The notes under the pieces are model-generated. The model saw only the letters and a program-made list of their open reading frames with translations, was not told the DNA's origin and ran no database searches. From NCBI GenBank assembly GCA_013399875.1, contig VXAZ01008038.1, positions 171,271 to 235,270 on the forward strand: DNA of 64,000 bases. The letters run 5' to 3'. Numbering within the stretch: the stretch's first letter is position 1; the number at the start of each line of letters is the position of its first letter. A program made the position numbers and the translations under genes. Source of the DNA: Gymnorhina tibicen (Eukaryota > Chordata > Aves > Passeriformes > Artamidae). This document shows positions 1 to 9,932 of the stretch, piece after piece.

Positions 1-263
1 AGGGGGGCGGGTGGCCGTACACGTCCCGCATGCAGGGCTGCCCCCCACTCCCCCACCCCGGGACCCCCCACCCCGAGTCCCGAAGGGTGGGTGCGTGGCG
101 GGAGGGGAGGGAGCGAGTTCAACTTCCCCTCCCCAAAATTTCAGTGGGGACTTCATAATTTTTTTTTTTTTCTTTTTTTTTTTTAATATAAGCGGCGGGT
201 TTGCTCTCCCCCGCATGAGGAAAAACCAAAAAAGGGGATCCCACCCCATCCCACCAGCCCGGC
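1..263 (-). other. MAFA 3' UTR (partial)
   Basis: This sequence follows the MAFA stop on the minus strand. It is GC-rich, with a T-rich run at about 160-184 that becomes an interrupted poly(A) tract in the transcript. No AATAAA is visible on the minus strand, so the polyadenylation site lies beyond the left edge. Confidence 0.6.
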
Positions 264-1245
264 TCACATGAAGAAGTCAGCGGTGGCTTTCGGGGCGGCG
301 GATGGGGAGGGCTCCCTCGGGAAGCCCCGGCCGGCCAACTTCTCATATTTTTCTTTGTACAGATCCCTTTCCTTGGCCAAGCGGGTCACCTCCTGCTTGA
401 GCTGCTCCACCTGGCTCTGCAGTTGGCATTTCTCGTTCTCCAAGATGTGCCGTTGCTGGACCCGCTTGTAGCGGCAGGATTGAGCGTAGCCCCGGTTCTT
501 CAAGGTCCTCCTCTTCTGCTTGAGGCGGATCACCTCCTCCTTGCTGAAGCCCCGCAGCTGCCGGTTCAGCTCCCGCACGGACATACTCACCAGCTGATCG
601 TCGGAGAACCGGTCCTCCAGGCGTAGGTGGTGGTGGTGGTGATGGTGANTGCCGGGGACCCCCCCGGCCGATCCGTGGGGGGACCCCTCGAAGAATAAAA
701 ATCCCAGTGGAGGGGAAAACCCGCAGGAAAAGGTGGGGAGAAGCCACCCGGATGGCGCTGATGCTCCCGGGATGGTGGTGGGCGGCCGGCGGCAGCTCCT
801 CACCCCCGAAGGGTTGAGGTCGGAAGGGCTCGTACCCTTGGTGGTGATGATGATGATGGTGAGGGGCACCGATCAACGCCTCCACCGCGTCCTCCGGCGT
901 CAGGTTGAGAGCTTCGGGGTTGAGGTGATGCTGGTAACCCGACATCCAGTACAGCTCCTCCAGCTGCTGTTTGGAGCCCAGGGAAGCGGCGGTGGTAGCC
1001 GGGGGGCCGGGGGCCGGTTGCCCACCGGGGCTGGGAGCGCAGAAGCTGGGCGAGGAAGGCACGGAGGAGCAGGGCGTGCTGAGCGGCGTGGACGACAGGG
1101 ACCCGGCGGGCAGACGGTGGCACAGCCGCTCCGCCTCCGCCGGCTCCTTCTTTACCTCGAACTTCATCAGGTCGAAATCGTTCACGTACTCGATGGCGAG
1201 GGGGCTCGTGGGCAGCTCCGCGCTCATGGCCAGCTCCGAGGCCAT
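264..1245 (-). CDS. MAFA: MAFA, large Maf bZIP transcription factor (frame broken in His-rich linker)
   Basis: Nuclear bZIP activator that binds Maf recognition elements; in the family it drives insulin-gene and lens crystallin expression (chicken L-Maf). The ATG at 1245 has a good Kozak context (G at -3, G at +4). Residues 1-126 carry the large-Maf transactivation region ([20 protein letters not shown], then a Ser/Thr/Pro stretch and [18 protein letters not shown]). A His7 run follows at residues 129-135. The extended homology region starts at [20 protein letters not shown], the basic region is [16 protein letters not shown], then comes a leucine zipper, ending PKATADFFM with TGA at 264-266. 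[10 protein letters not shown] and [10 protein letters not shown] point to MAFA rather than MAFB or MAF. The N-terminal frame (766-1245) and the bZIP frame (264-647) differ: about 115 nt lie between them, with N at 649. Without that insert the protein would be about 288 residues, close to the usual avian length. It is a single coding exon, as in the family. Confidence 0.96.
648..765 (-). other. Frame-disrupting insert with an ambiguous base in the MAFA polyhistidine linker
   Basis: Reading on the minus strand, the N-terminal frame reaches HHHPG at about 766. It then gives about 38 codons with no Maf resemblance. A second PG followed by the codon ANT (the N is at 649) leads into His7 and the bZIP domain one frame off. 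About 115 nt, which is 3n+1, separate the two PG pairs. GC-rich polyHis coding is hard to sequence, so misassembly or an unresolved repeat is the simplest reading. A tiny intron or a true lineage insert is less likely. Confidence 0.75.
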
Positions 1246-1246
1246 C

Positions 1247-1255
1247 TCAGTCCAT
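1247..1255 (-). promoter_or_regulatory. Two-codon upstream ORF (Met-Asp-stop) abutting the MAFA start
   Basis: On the minus strand ATG GAC TGA occupies 1255-1247. The MAFA ATG begins after a single G, so the local sequence is ATGGACTGAGATGG. The upstream ATG has no purine at -3 (a T) but has G at +4, while the main ATG has G at both positions. Such an element could tune initiation through leaky scanning or reinitiation. The sequence is certain; a regulatory role is inference. Confidence 0.5.
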
Positions 1256-1356
1256 GGAGGGACCGGGGGGGGAGCCCCCGGGCACCGCCGCTCACCGAGG
1301 GTCCCGCGGGCTCCGGGAGCCTCCTCCGAGCGGGCTCTGGCGCAAGCGGCTTCCCC

Positions 1357-1765
1357 GGCCGGGCTCCGGGACCCTCCGATGGGGCTCCGCGGTGTGGTTC
1401 AGCCGGGCTCCGGGACCCTCCGCCGGGGCTCCGGGACCCTGCGCTGCGGGGCTCAGCCGGGATCCGGGAACTCCCGACGGGACTTTGCGGTGGGATTCAG
1501 CCGGGCTACGGGACGTTCTGACGGAGCTTTGCGGTGGCGCTCAGCGGGGCTCCGGGACGCTCCGACCGGGATCCGCTGCGGGGCTCAGCCGCGCTCCGGG
1601 ACGCTCCGATGGGACTCTGCGGGGAGGTTCAGCGGCGTCCGGGATGGGGCTCTGCTGCGGGGCTCAGCCGGGCTCCAGGACCCTCTGCTGCGGGGCTCAG
1701 CCGGGCTCCGGTGCTCGCCTCCGACGGGACTTTGCGGTGCGGTGCAGCCGGGCTCGGGAACGGGG
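1357..1765. repeat. Degenerate 44-bp GC-rich minisatellite in the MAFA 5' UTR
   Basis: The motif CCGGGCTCCGGGACCCTCCG with a CTCAGCCGGG joint recurs. The AGCCGG/AGCGGG landmark lies at 1401, 1455, 1499, 1543, 1587, 1631, 1666, 1699 and 1745, with four successive gaps of exactly 44 bp (1455-1631) and shorter units afterwards. A matching CCGGG at 1359 is 44 bp before the one at 1403. Confidence 0.8.
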
Positions 1766-2153
1766 CTCCGCGACCCGCAGCCGGGGCTCTGCTGCGGGCT
1801 GCGGGGCAGCCACCTCCCTCCGTCGGGGCTCGGCTCCGCTCCGCAGCCGGGCTCCGCTGCTGGGCTCCGGGACCCTCCTCCGGCCGCCACGGCTCTGCGC
1901 TCGGGCCGGGCGGGCTCCGCCGCTGCCTGCGGCCGGTCCCCAATGGCGAGGAGCGGGCAGTGCCCTGCCCGCCCCTTCCTGCCTCCCCTGGCACCTGCCC
2001 CGGCCCCACCTCCCCGGGCTCCGAGCCTTCTCCTGCCGCCGCCTCCTCCTCCTCCCGCCGGGACACGGCGCCCTGGGGGCGGGGGCCGCTCCCCTGCCCG
2101 CCCCTACTCGCGACCGGCGCCGCCGCCGCCGGGCGCTCAATGGAACTCGCCGC

Positions 2154-2161
2154 CTTTTATA
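2154..2161 (-). promoter_or_regulatory. MAFA TATA box
   Basis: The minus strand reads GTATAAAAGGCG, so TATAAAAG occupies 2161-2154, in a CpG-rich setting about 910 bp upstream of the MAFA ATG. A GC-box-like GGCGGGGC (plus strand) lies near 2196. Transcription would be expected to begin around 2125-2130. Confidence 0.65.
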
Positions 2162-2243
2162 CGGGGAAGGAAGAGGCATGGCCACTCCCACCGAGGCGGG
2201 GCTAAGATCTTCCAGCCTATCAGCACCCCGACAGCCCGCTCGG

Positions 2244-2251
2244 ATTTGCAT
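2244..2251 (-). promoter_or_regulatory. Octamer (POU) motif upstream of the MAFA TATA box
   Basis: A perfect ATGCAAAT octamer is present on the minus strand, about 85 bp upstream of the TATA box. Beside it is the plus-strand sequence CCATGGCAAC, which resembles half of an RFX X-box. This spacing is typical of a proximal promoter element; the binding factor is not known. Confidence 0.45.
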
Positions 2252-3085
2252 GTCCCCATGGCAACGCCCCCAGGGCAGCTGTCAATCTCTGGAGGTTGAA
2301 GGGGGGGAAATGTTCCGGGTACCCCCTGGACCTTCTCGGCTCCCGCATCCCAATGTGTGGCTTCATCTGCCACCCACCGCCCGGAGCTGAGCGTGGAGAG
2401 GGGAAAAACAGCCAAAGAATCCTAATTTCATACTCCCCAAAAATGGGAAATATTCAAAAAAAGGATCATTGAGCCTCAGATGGGTTTGGTGCCACCTTGC
2501 TGAGGGATCACAGCACCCCACTGGATGACGTTGGGGCGCAGCCCCTTCCCCACCTCAGGAACAGCCCAGGATCCTTCCCAAAGCACTTCCGTCCTTTCAG
2601 AAAGTCAAATAAATACAATGTTGGGATTTTTCGGGCTTTCCCATAAGCTGTTGGTGGTCAGGGAGCAGCCACGTGCACCTCTGTGCTCCAGTGGTGCCTC
2701 TGGTTTCGGAGGTGACATCTGCACCTGGCACAGGTGACATCCACACCTGGCACATGACTGGGAGTGTCACCAGCTGGAGGACCAGGACCACCATCCCAGT
2801 GCTTGGAAAAGGTGTCACTGGAGCCATGGCAGCTAGTCAGGGAGTTTTGGGGGTGCTCATCCCACCCCTGGACGAGGCCCTGGCTGGGATGCAGCCGCGT
2901 TGCTCCGTCCGCCACCTCACGGCTGCTGCAGCCTGGGAGGAACAGGACAGGGAAACTGAGGCATGGGACGGTAACCATGGAGTTGTCCCACTTAATCCCA
3001 AGGGATGAGCAGCTTCATCCCACAGAGGGTGGCAACATCAACCCACTCATCCCCTCGGGGTCCAGGATTGTCTCTGTCACCCGCA

Positions 3086-3147
3086 GGATGCATCCCAGGT
3101 CCCGCTGCATCCCAGCCCGGCTGCATCCCACCCTACTGCATCCCCCA
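3086..3147. repeat. Short tandem of ~16-bp CATCCC units
   Basis: CATCCC recurs at 3091, 3108, 3124 and 3139, in the context GCTGCATCCCA. It is a minor GC-rich tandem in the intergenic region. Confidence 0.5.
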
Positions 3148-4814
3148 GGCAGCTCCTTGGGATGTGGGGGGTGGCATTCCCCTCATCCAGCCAGCGGCCG
3201 CTTGGGGACTTGGGGACAAGGGACACTGCCCTCCACGGCTGCTAATTGATCCTTGAGACGTAGAGTCAAATTAATGCAAAAAAGGCGGGTTTTGAGGATG
3301 AAAACCTTTATCCCGCTGCAACTCCAGCAGTTAAAATCCCACATTATTGCTTTTGCTGGATCTGGCCTCTGGGGAGGGTCCATCTTTCTCCTGCTAAATG
3401 AGTCAGGGCGGGGGGGGATATTTATTCCCCCTGGGAAGGGTCATGGATGCAGGCAAAGCCCTAAACATGACCCCCATTCCTCGGTGATCCTGGATGTTAT
3501 CCCATATTGGACACAGATATCCCCCCTTGGAGACCCCAAACGCGGGCACGACTTGAGGGAGGGGGCAAAGAAGCGGTCAACAAAAACCCCTTTTCGTGGG
3601 GTGGTTTTAACCCTTTTTCCTTCACGGCGTGACCCTAAATCCATCACCATCCCACCCGTGCAGCGGGATATCGGGATCCCTCCCCGGGGAAAGACGGGGT
3701 GCCACCTCCCTCCCCCTGGCACCGCGTTCCTCCCCAGAGCTGCTCCACCTTGGGGGCACCCGGCCCCCACCAGCAGCTGCCACCCGCGCTGGGACAGGAG
3801 CCACCAAGGGATTAGGACCGGGCCGGGCTCCAACGGGGCCGTGGCTCCCCCGCGACACCCCCGGGGGTATTTTTAGGAAATGCCCATGGCATGTCCCCAA
3901 CCCTCCCCGCCACGCCGGGCCCGTCAGCTAAGTTTACTCACAGGCGGTCAAGTGACATAACCAGGTTGGTGGCCTCGGGATGGCGGTGGGATGGCGTCAC
4001 CTTTCACTTTTAGAGCTCGTATGCCCCATCACCCCTTGGAGCAGGGCCGGGTGCCCACCTGGGGCTGCCTCAGTTTCCCTGGATGGCACACGGCTCCCAG
4101 TTGGGGTGTTGGCGGCTTGGGGACAGTGACCTCACCCCATGGGAGGGTGGTGGCATCCACCACGAGGCACCCCATGGAGAGAGGGTGGGACCATCTTGGT
4201 GGTGATCCACCAGCATCTGCCCCATGACCCAGTGTTGCTGCAGGGTCAGGAATTTTGGGGGAGGGTGTTGGGGGGAGGAATCATGTGGAGAGGCTGGGAG
4301 GAGGATGAGGATGAGGAGAAGGTGGAGAAGGAGGAGGGCAAGGAACAGCCACCCCGATGACAGGCAGAAAACTGATCCCGGCGGGTGACGTTCACCCGGC
4401 ACCTGCTTCCCCGGCAGGGGACCAAGAGCGGTGCCAGCAGCACCCGCCGCAGGAAGGTTTTCCGGGAAATGTTTACGGAGCCCTCCCAAAACTCCACCCC
4501 CGTGCCAACCTTCCCGCCGTGGCACCTCCAGGGAATGTCCTTGCCGGGTCCCCGAGCCCGACCGCGCACCCCCGCGCACCTCACAGCGAGGATGGATAAA
4601 TCCCATCACAGCCCTCAGCCGAGGAATCGAGGGTGTTGGAGACAGAGGGAGAACCCACCGGAGTTCAGCGACACCTCTCCAGGGGCCGCGTTTATCCCTG
4701 CTTGGAAATTAATCACCCCCAAGCAGAGCTTTAACGACAGCCGGCTGGAAATTCCAATCCTCCCCGGGAAGGGAGCAGCGGTGCCGGTGGGCGGCGGAGC
4801 CACGGCTCGGAGCG

Positions 4815-5030
4815 GAGCTGCTCATTGCCTCGTTTAATTAGCGCAGCACGAGGATTATCCTCGTTAGGGATCCACGGAAAACCAAAGCTGCCGGCCACCG
4901 CTGGCCCGTCCCTGAGGATTCACGGCAGCACCGTCTCCTCCAGAGTGGTTTTTAGGGAATTCAGCCGGGTTTTTTTAGGAAACCGCCACGTGAAGAAACA
5001 TCGTTTCTGGGTAAAAAGTTTTAATAATTA
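4815..5030. promoter_or_regulatory. Candidate conserved element upstream of MAFA, with bicoid-class palindrome
   Basis: The stretch is repeat-free and carries TTTAATTAGCGC followed by a perfect inverted repeat, ACGAGGAT-T-ATCCTCGT, at 4848-4864. The palindrome presents GGATTA on both strands, a K50 (Otx/Pitx) homeodomain-type core. It lies about 3.6 kb upstream of the MAFA ATG. Enhancer function is inferred from composition only. Confidence 0.35.
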
Positions 5031-6204
5031 AAAAAAAACACCAAGGATTTAGGGATCGGAGTGACTCCTCCACTGGATCTGAATGGGTATTTGATGGGAT
5101 GTTCATGCACTGCTGAAAAAAGAGGAAAGCCACAGGGAGGCTCCTCCATCCCAGGGGAGGAAACTCTTTTATTTACATATCAAAACACAGGAGTTAACAA
5201 AAGACATTTTAATACCAACGAAAACCACGACGTTTTTATTAAAAATCAACTCGTTGGACACACCTTGGGGCACAAGTGACATCCCAGGGTGGGGACCTGC
5301 TGGTCCTCCAGCACCTGGGGGGTGTTGTGGATTTGGGATGGTGACAAAACCCCTCCACGGGGGTCACTCGGGGAAGGGAAACCCCCCGTGGGGACCTGTT
5401 TGGGGGGTGAAGCCCCCGCCCGTTGGCATTTCCCACCCCATCTCTGATCACACCTGGATGCTGCACCCTCAGGGAGCCCCAGTTCTTCCCAAATCCCCGC
5501 TGATGCCTCTTCCCCGTGGGAATTTGCCTGAGGGGCAGTGGATGAGCAAATCCCACCACCCTGCGTGCCTGCCCCGGCTCTCGGCAGCTCTTGGCAAAGG
5601 GAGCTGTTCCCAAAATCTCATCCGTGTGGGGGAACAGCACCTGCCACCCCAAAATCCCTCAGAAATTGTACCTATGGATGCAAAACCCCATCGTTCCAGT
5701 GGCATAATGCTCTCCCTTCACTCTGCTCCTGCTTGGATTTGGAGAGTCCCAAAAAACCCCCGAACTCTGGAGAGTTGGCTTGGGTTTCCCGGTGGAGCCC
5801 AAACCCCCACTGGGATAGGGAGAGGTGGAGGTCAGGTCCAACTGGGCCGTGGGAGACCCCGAAACGCGGAATGTGAGCTCAGCACTGCTCCCAACACATT
5901 TCCATGAAGGATGCTCTCAGCTCCGAGAAATTTCCTCCCAAAAGCGAGGGGATGGAGCGGGATGGGCTCTCGGAATGGAGGGATCAGGGCTGTGGGGGCT
6001 TTACAGCCATTACATCCCAGCACGGTGACTTGTCCCCAGTACCTGGATCCTGACCTGGATCTGGGAAAATCACCTGATGGCGTTAAACCACCTCAGGTCC
6101 CCTTGTCACCTCGTGGCCAGGACAGCACCAGAGGATGGACGGAGATGGGAAGCTCTTCCCAGCCCCACAAGCATCCAAAGAGGTGGCAGGACTTGCCTTC
6201 AACA

Positions 6205-6443
6205 AACCAGCTGAAAAGGTCATTTATTGGTCAATTCAAAGATTCCAAACAAAAGCCGCTTCCCTGCAGGAATGAGTGGTGCATTCCCACGCTGCCACGC
6301 GACTCCGCGTCCAAGCGACGTCCCGGAAAAGCAAGAGGAGGAGGGGGTGCCATGCCTGGACACGGCATCCTGAGGTAGGTGCCAGGTCGCTCCCTGGATA
6401 TCCGGTTCCTGAGCTGGTCGGCTGCCACGGGATCGGGATTGAC
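6205..6443 (-). other. ZC3H3 3' UTR
   Basis: This runs from the TGA at 6444 to just past the only nearby minus-strand AATAAA (6223-6228). It is about 240 nt long, without repeats. The cleavage point is estimated from usual spacing. Confidence 0.6.
6223..6228 (-). terminator. ZC3H3 polyadenylation signal AATAAA
   Basis: The minus strand reads CCAATAAATGACC about 216 nt after the stop codon. It is a canonical hexamer at a sensible distance. Further AATAAA motifs near 5170 and 5230 could serve as distal sites. Confidence 0.65.
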
Positions 6444-6475
6444 TCACAGCCGGGGCTTGATCTGCAGCCGCTTGC
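6444..6475 (-). CDS. ZC3H3: ZC3H3 terminal coding exon W9
   Basis: There are 32 coding nt, entering in phase 1, after a 171-nt intron. It encodes [10 protein letters not shown] and TGA (6444-6446), matching the human terminus KPLHIKPRL as I recall it. The acceptor is the short tract CTCTTCAG. Confidence 0.9.
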
Positions 6476-9400
6476 CTGAAGAGAGGAAAGGGAATGGTGA
6501 TGGTTGGGAAGTGGGGGAGGACACAGCTGGACACTCCCAGGCTTCTCCTCGCCTGGTCGTGGGACGGGGTTAAAGCACAGGGGATGGGCACTGGGAAACC
6601 GGGAATGTGGGTGGTTCCCCGCCCCGGCAGCACCCGCTGGACTCACCTCTGCCACCCGCCATGCGGGGGCTCTCGGAATCCTGCAGGGATGACCTCGGCA
6701 AAATCCTCCTCCGTTTGGCGTTGCCTGGGAAGGAAAGGAAGAGAAGAGGAGAAAGTCACCGAGGTTGGCTCGGGTCACCTTGGAAATCCCTTGGAATGCA
6801 GGTATAGGAGTGTCCCAAGTTCCTCTTCTGCTTCTCATCCCCCTTGGCCATGTCAAGGATGGAGGTGGCTCATTCCCCAAATCCCTGAGCATCCTCAGCT
6901 CCCTACAAGCGGCACTCAGAGGTCACTTCCCACCACAGAGCAGCGAATCTGCTGCAAAATTCCCAAGTTATGGGTGAAAAAGAGAATTAAAAAGGATCCA
7001 AACCTTCCCACTGGAGCACAAGGTGAACACCAGGACCTGCTTTGGCGGTGGGATGGAGACAGAAAGAGCTGAGCACCAGCAATCATTCCCCCAAGCATTC
7101 CCAGCATCCCTTTAGGATGCTCCAGGTGATGTCTTCTGCTTGCTGGAACATGCTGCTTCCTCCAGAGAGGGTTCTGGATGCTCATGTAGAGCCAAAATGC
7201 CGTGAAGTGCCTCTGGGATGTGACCTTCTTGTAGGACAAGTCCAGGATCATCCCATGGACCAAGGTGGACAGAGTGAAATCCTTCTCCATTTCAACCGCA
7301 ACGTTGGAAGCACCTTTCTGCAGGTTCTCCTACTGTCCCTCTCCAAAGGGTTTGGAGAGGTGGTTATGGGGTTCCACCTACCAGAGTGATGGGTGGGAAG
7401 GGAAGTGGTGGCCACTTGACCACCAAGATGAACGAGAGTGGGAAAAAAAGGAGGTTTCCCAGGAAAAAAAGGACCCACAGCTTGTTGAATGATGAGGTTT
7501 AGTGGGAAAAGTCACCCTTCACTTGGGATTACTGGAGGTGGAGAAGGTCATGGAGAAGATGGAGGGAATCCAGCCCAAACCCCCTCCAGAAGTTCTGCTG
7601 CCCGTGTTCCCGCAAAACTCTGCATGGCACTTCCCAAACGGTGAACCCAACATGGAGGTGGGACCAAGGACACCTTCGAGCAGCCTTGAGAGCCCAAACG
7701 AGAACGTTTTCGGGGCAGGGGAGGCAGGACAGGTGAGGAACCAACAACGGGGAGTCTCCCAAGAGTTTTCCTTCGCTTCCCAACTTGGATAAACAAACTT
7801 GCCGGGAGTCGAAGCCGCGCTGGCAGTGATTCATCGCTCCCAAGTTAATTTATGGAAAATAAAGAGGGCTCATTTAGCACCTTTCCACCCTTAATATAAC
7901 TCCCATACATCAGCGGGATGCACGGCAGACACGGCGGATCCGGATATTCCTCGCCAGCAACGCGGCTGAATCCGGCTTTTGGGAACAGCGACACGGAGCA
8001 AAACACCCATCATGTCCCCACCCTCCCGGTTTTTCCCTTTGGCACCCAGCCAGGTGGTTTTTCCAGCCTGGGATTCACAAATTCCATCCTGGTAGCTGGA
8101 ATGAGGGTCCGGAGCTGCTCGTTGTCACCTCAAGGGGTCAAAATCAGCATCTCCACATTCCTGCCCCACCAGAATGTGGTGTGAGTTCCGTAGGAATGGT
8201 GGAAATGGCTCAATTCCCTTTGGATGAGCCAGGGAAAACTTCCTTAGCCGATATCCATGAGGCAGCTCAAAGCAAGCATGATTACAGAAGTAGAAATATA
8301 GATTTTTTTTTTTTTTTTTTTTGGGAAGAAAAAAAAAAAAGAAAAGGTGATTTTTAAATCTACCTTTATTAACCTCCTGGCTTTGGTATGGACCGCAAAG
8401 ATATTTCCAGAGCATCCATGCTTGATTTCCAACAGACTCCTCAAAAAAATCGAGGCAAGAATGAGAAACCCAAAACAGGCTGTGAGAGGGCTAAACTGGT
8501 TCAGTTTCTCCCTTCGGATGGAGGGAGGCGGAGGAAGGATGGCGCAGCCGGATGGGCCAACACCACACCCCAAAAAAACCCCAGGAGGGAAAACCTGGAT
8601 CAAACGGGGGGTGTCCCTTCACCCAACCCTGGCAAAAGGAAAAGGTATTTTTCCAGTTTTGTGCTTGGGAGATCCTGCAAATGGCGTGATCAATCTTGGG
8701 TCGCATCTCCAGCTCCTTCACTCTCTCCCCCCGCCGCCTTTCCCGGCATTCCGGCAGCGGCGCAATCCATCTTCCAAGGAACCAGGTATATAATTTCTAG
8801 TTAGCGAAAGCAACCCCTTTTTCATTCCGATGATTGAACAGCTTCCAGAGGAGAAGAACCGAGGCCGGATCACGAGTTTTCCATCGAAAACCGGGCGGTT
8901 TTCGCTGAGCTTGTCAGGCTCGCCGGAGAATTAGGACTTCCAGCGCTCTTCCTCCTGATGAAAATCAACATTTATTTTGCCTAAGCCTAAGAAGGTGTCA
9001 GGCAGACGGAGAAACTTGCCACTCTTCTCCGGGAAAAAAGAGGGAAAAGAAGAAAATCTAATAGAAATATATTATCAAGTCCAAGGAGTGGACAGTGCAG
9101 TAAATCACACTTCAGGTGGCACCATTAGATTTTTCAATAAAACCTGGTTTTCCCCCAGCCAGAGCCGAGCGGCTCCAGCTGCATCCGACAGGGAAGTTAA
9201 AACCAAATTTGTTTCGTCCAGATGCTGATCCGAGAGGGACTGAAAGGGATTTCAAGGTGGGGAATCCTCTCAGATGAAGGGTGGAAGGACGTGGGTCTGG
9301 GCCTGGGCCCCAAATCCTCTCCCTGCTCGTCATTCCTGATCCCTGAGGGATTAAAAAATTGGGCTTCTCCGCAAGGTGGGGAGTTGGAAGCCAGAGATGC

Positions 9401-9864
9401 CCCACATCAGGGGTGGAAGATTCCCAAGCCCCAAAGCAACAGGATGCAGGGAAAGAAAACTCCCTTGCACCTTTCCAAACTTTACCATCCAGCAGGAGAA
9501 AAGCTGGAATTTTTGTTGGTTTCCTTTCCTCAACAACCTCCAGCCTGATGGAATGCTTGGCCTCCATCATTCTCCCGATGCCACCAAAGGGTTTCATCCT
9601 GTCCTGCATCTTCCTCCGGGAAGGCTCGGAGCACTGAGATGCATCCCAGAATTTTCCTGCTGGATGCTCAAGGTTTAACACTGTGAGGAGAAATTCCCTC
9701 CAAACACACTTTTCCTCCTCATTCCCAAAGGAAAAATATCCTTTAACCCTTTCCAGGACACCGCAGGGGAGTCTAGAGGCTGAATCTGCCTTGGAAAGGT
9801 ATTTGCCTTTCATAGCCAAAGTGCTCCCGGAGAAACTTGGGCTGGGAGATGCCTTTCTTAATAA

Positions 9865-9932
<68 letters not shown>

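Larger units (their letters stand above)
1246..2128 (-). other. MAFA 5' UTR, GC-rich
   Basis: This is the interval between the predicted TATA-directed start (about 25-30 nt below 2154) and the MAFA ATG. It is extremely GC- and CpG-rich, a CpG island continuous with the gene. On the minus strand I find no ATG in it except one at 1253-1255, immediately before the main start. It contains a 44-bp minisatellite. Long open frames on both strands here come from base composition. Confidence 0.55.
2330..6204. other. MAFA-ZC3H3 intergenic region
   Basis: Non-coding. It holds no CR1 or other recognisable transposon. I see a short 16-bp tandem of GCATCCC units (3086-3147), an AP-1/half-MARE TGAGTCA at about 3400, a candidate conserved element at 4815-5030, and T-rich stretches at 5165-5245 with minus-strand AATAAA motifs. 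None of the open frames here resembles a protein. Confidence 0.6.

Noticed and set aside
733..1521. Plus-strand frame antisense to MAFA coding sequence
   Set aside because: Shadow of the conserved MAFA exon; composition follows the antisense codons.
1585..2251. Minus-strand frames of 100-184 codons in the MAFA leader as uORFs
   Set aside because: Two begin at GTG rather than ATG, and the one with ATG starts at 2251, upstream of the TATA box, so it would not be in the transcript.
971..2390. Long plus-strand open frames (up to 442 codons) opposite the MAFA leader
   Set aside because: They are Gly/Arg/Ser/Pro-rich translations of a CpG island and a 44-bp repeat, open in several frames at once, with no domain. 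The promoter here reads the other way.
8244..8603. Frames rich in Phe and Lys at 8.3 kb
   Set aside because: Produced by the adjoining poly(T) and poly(A) runs.
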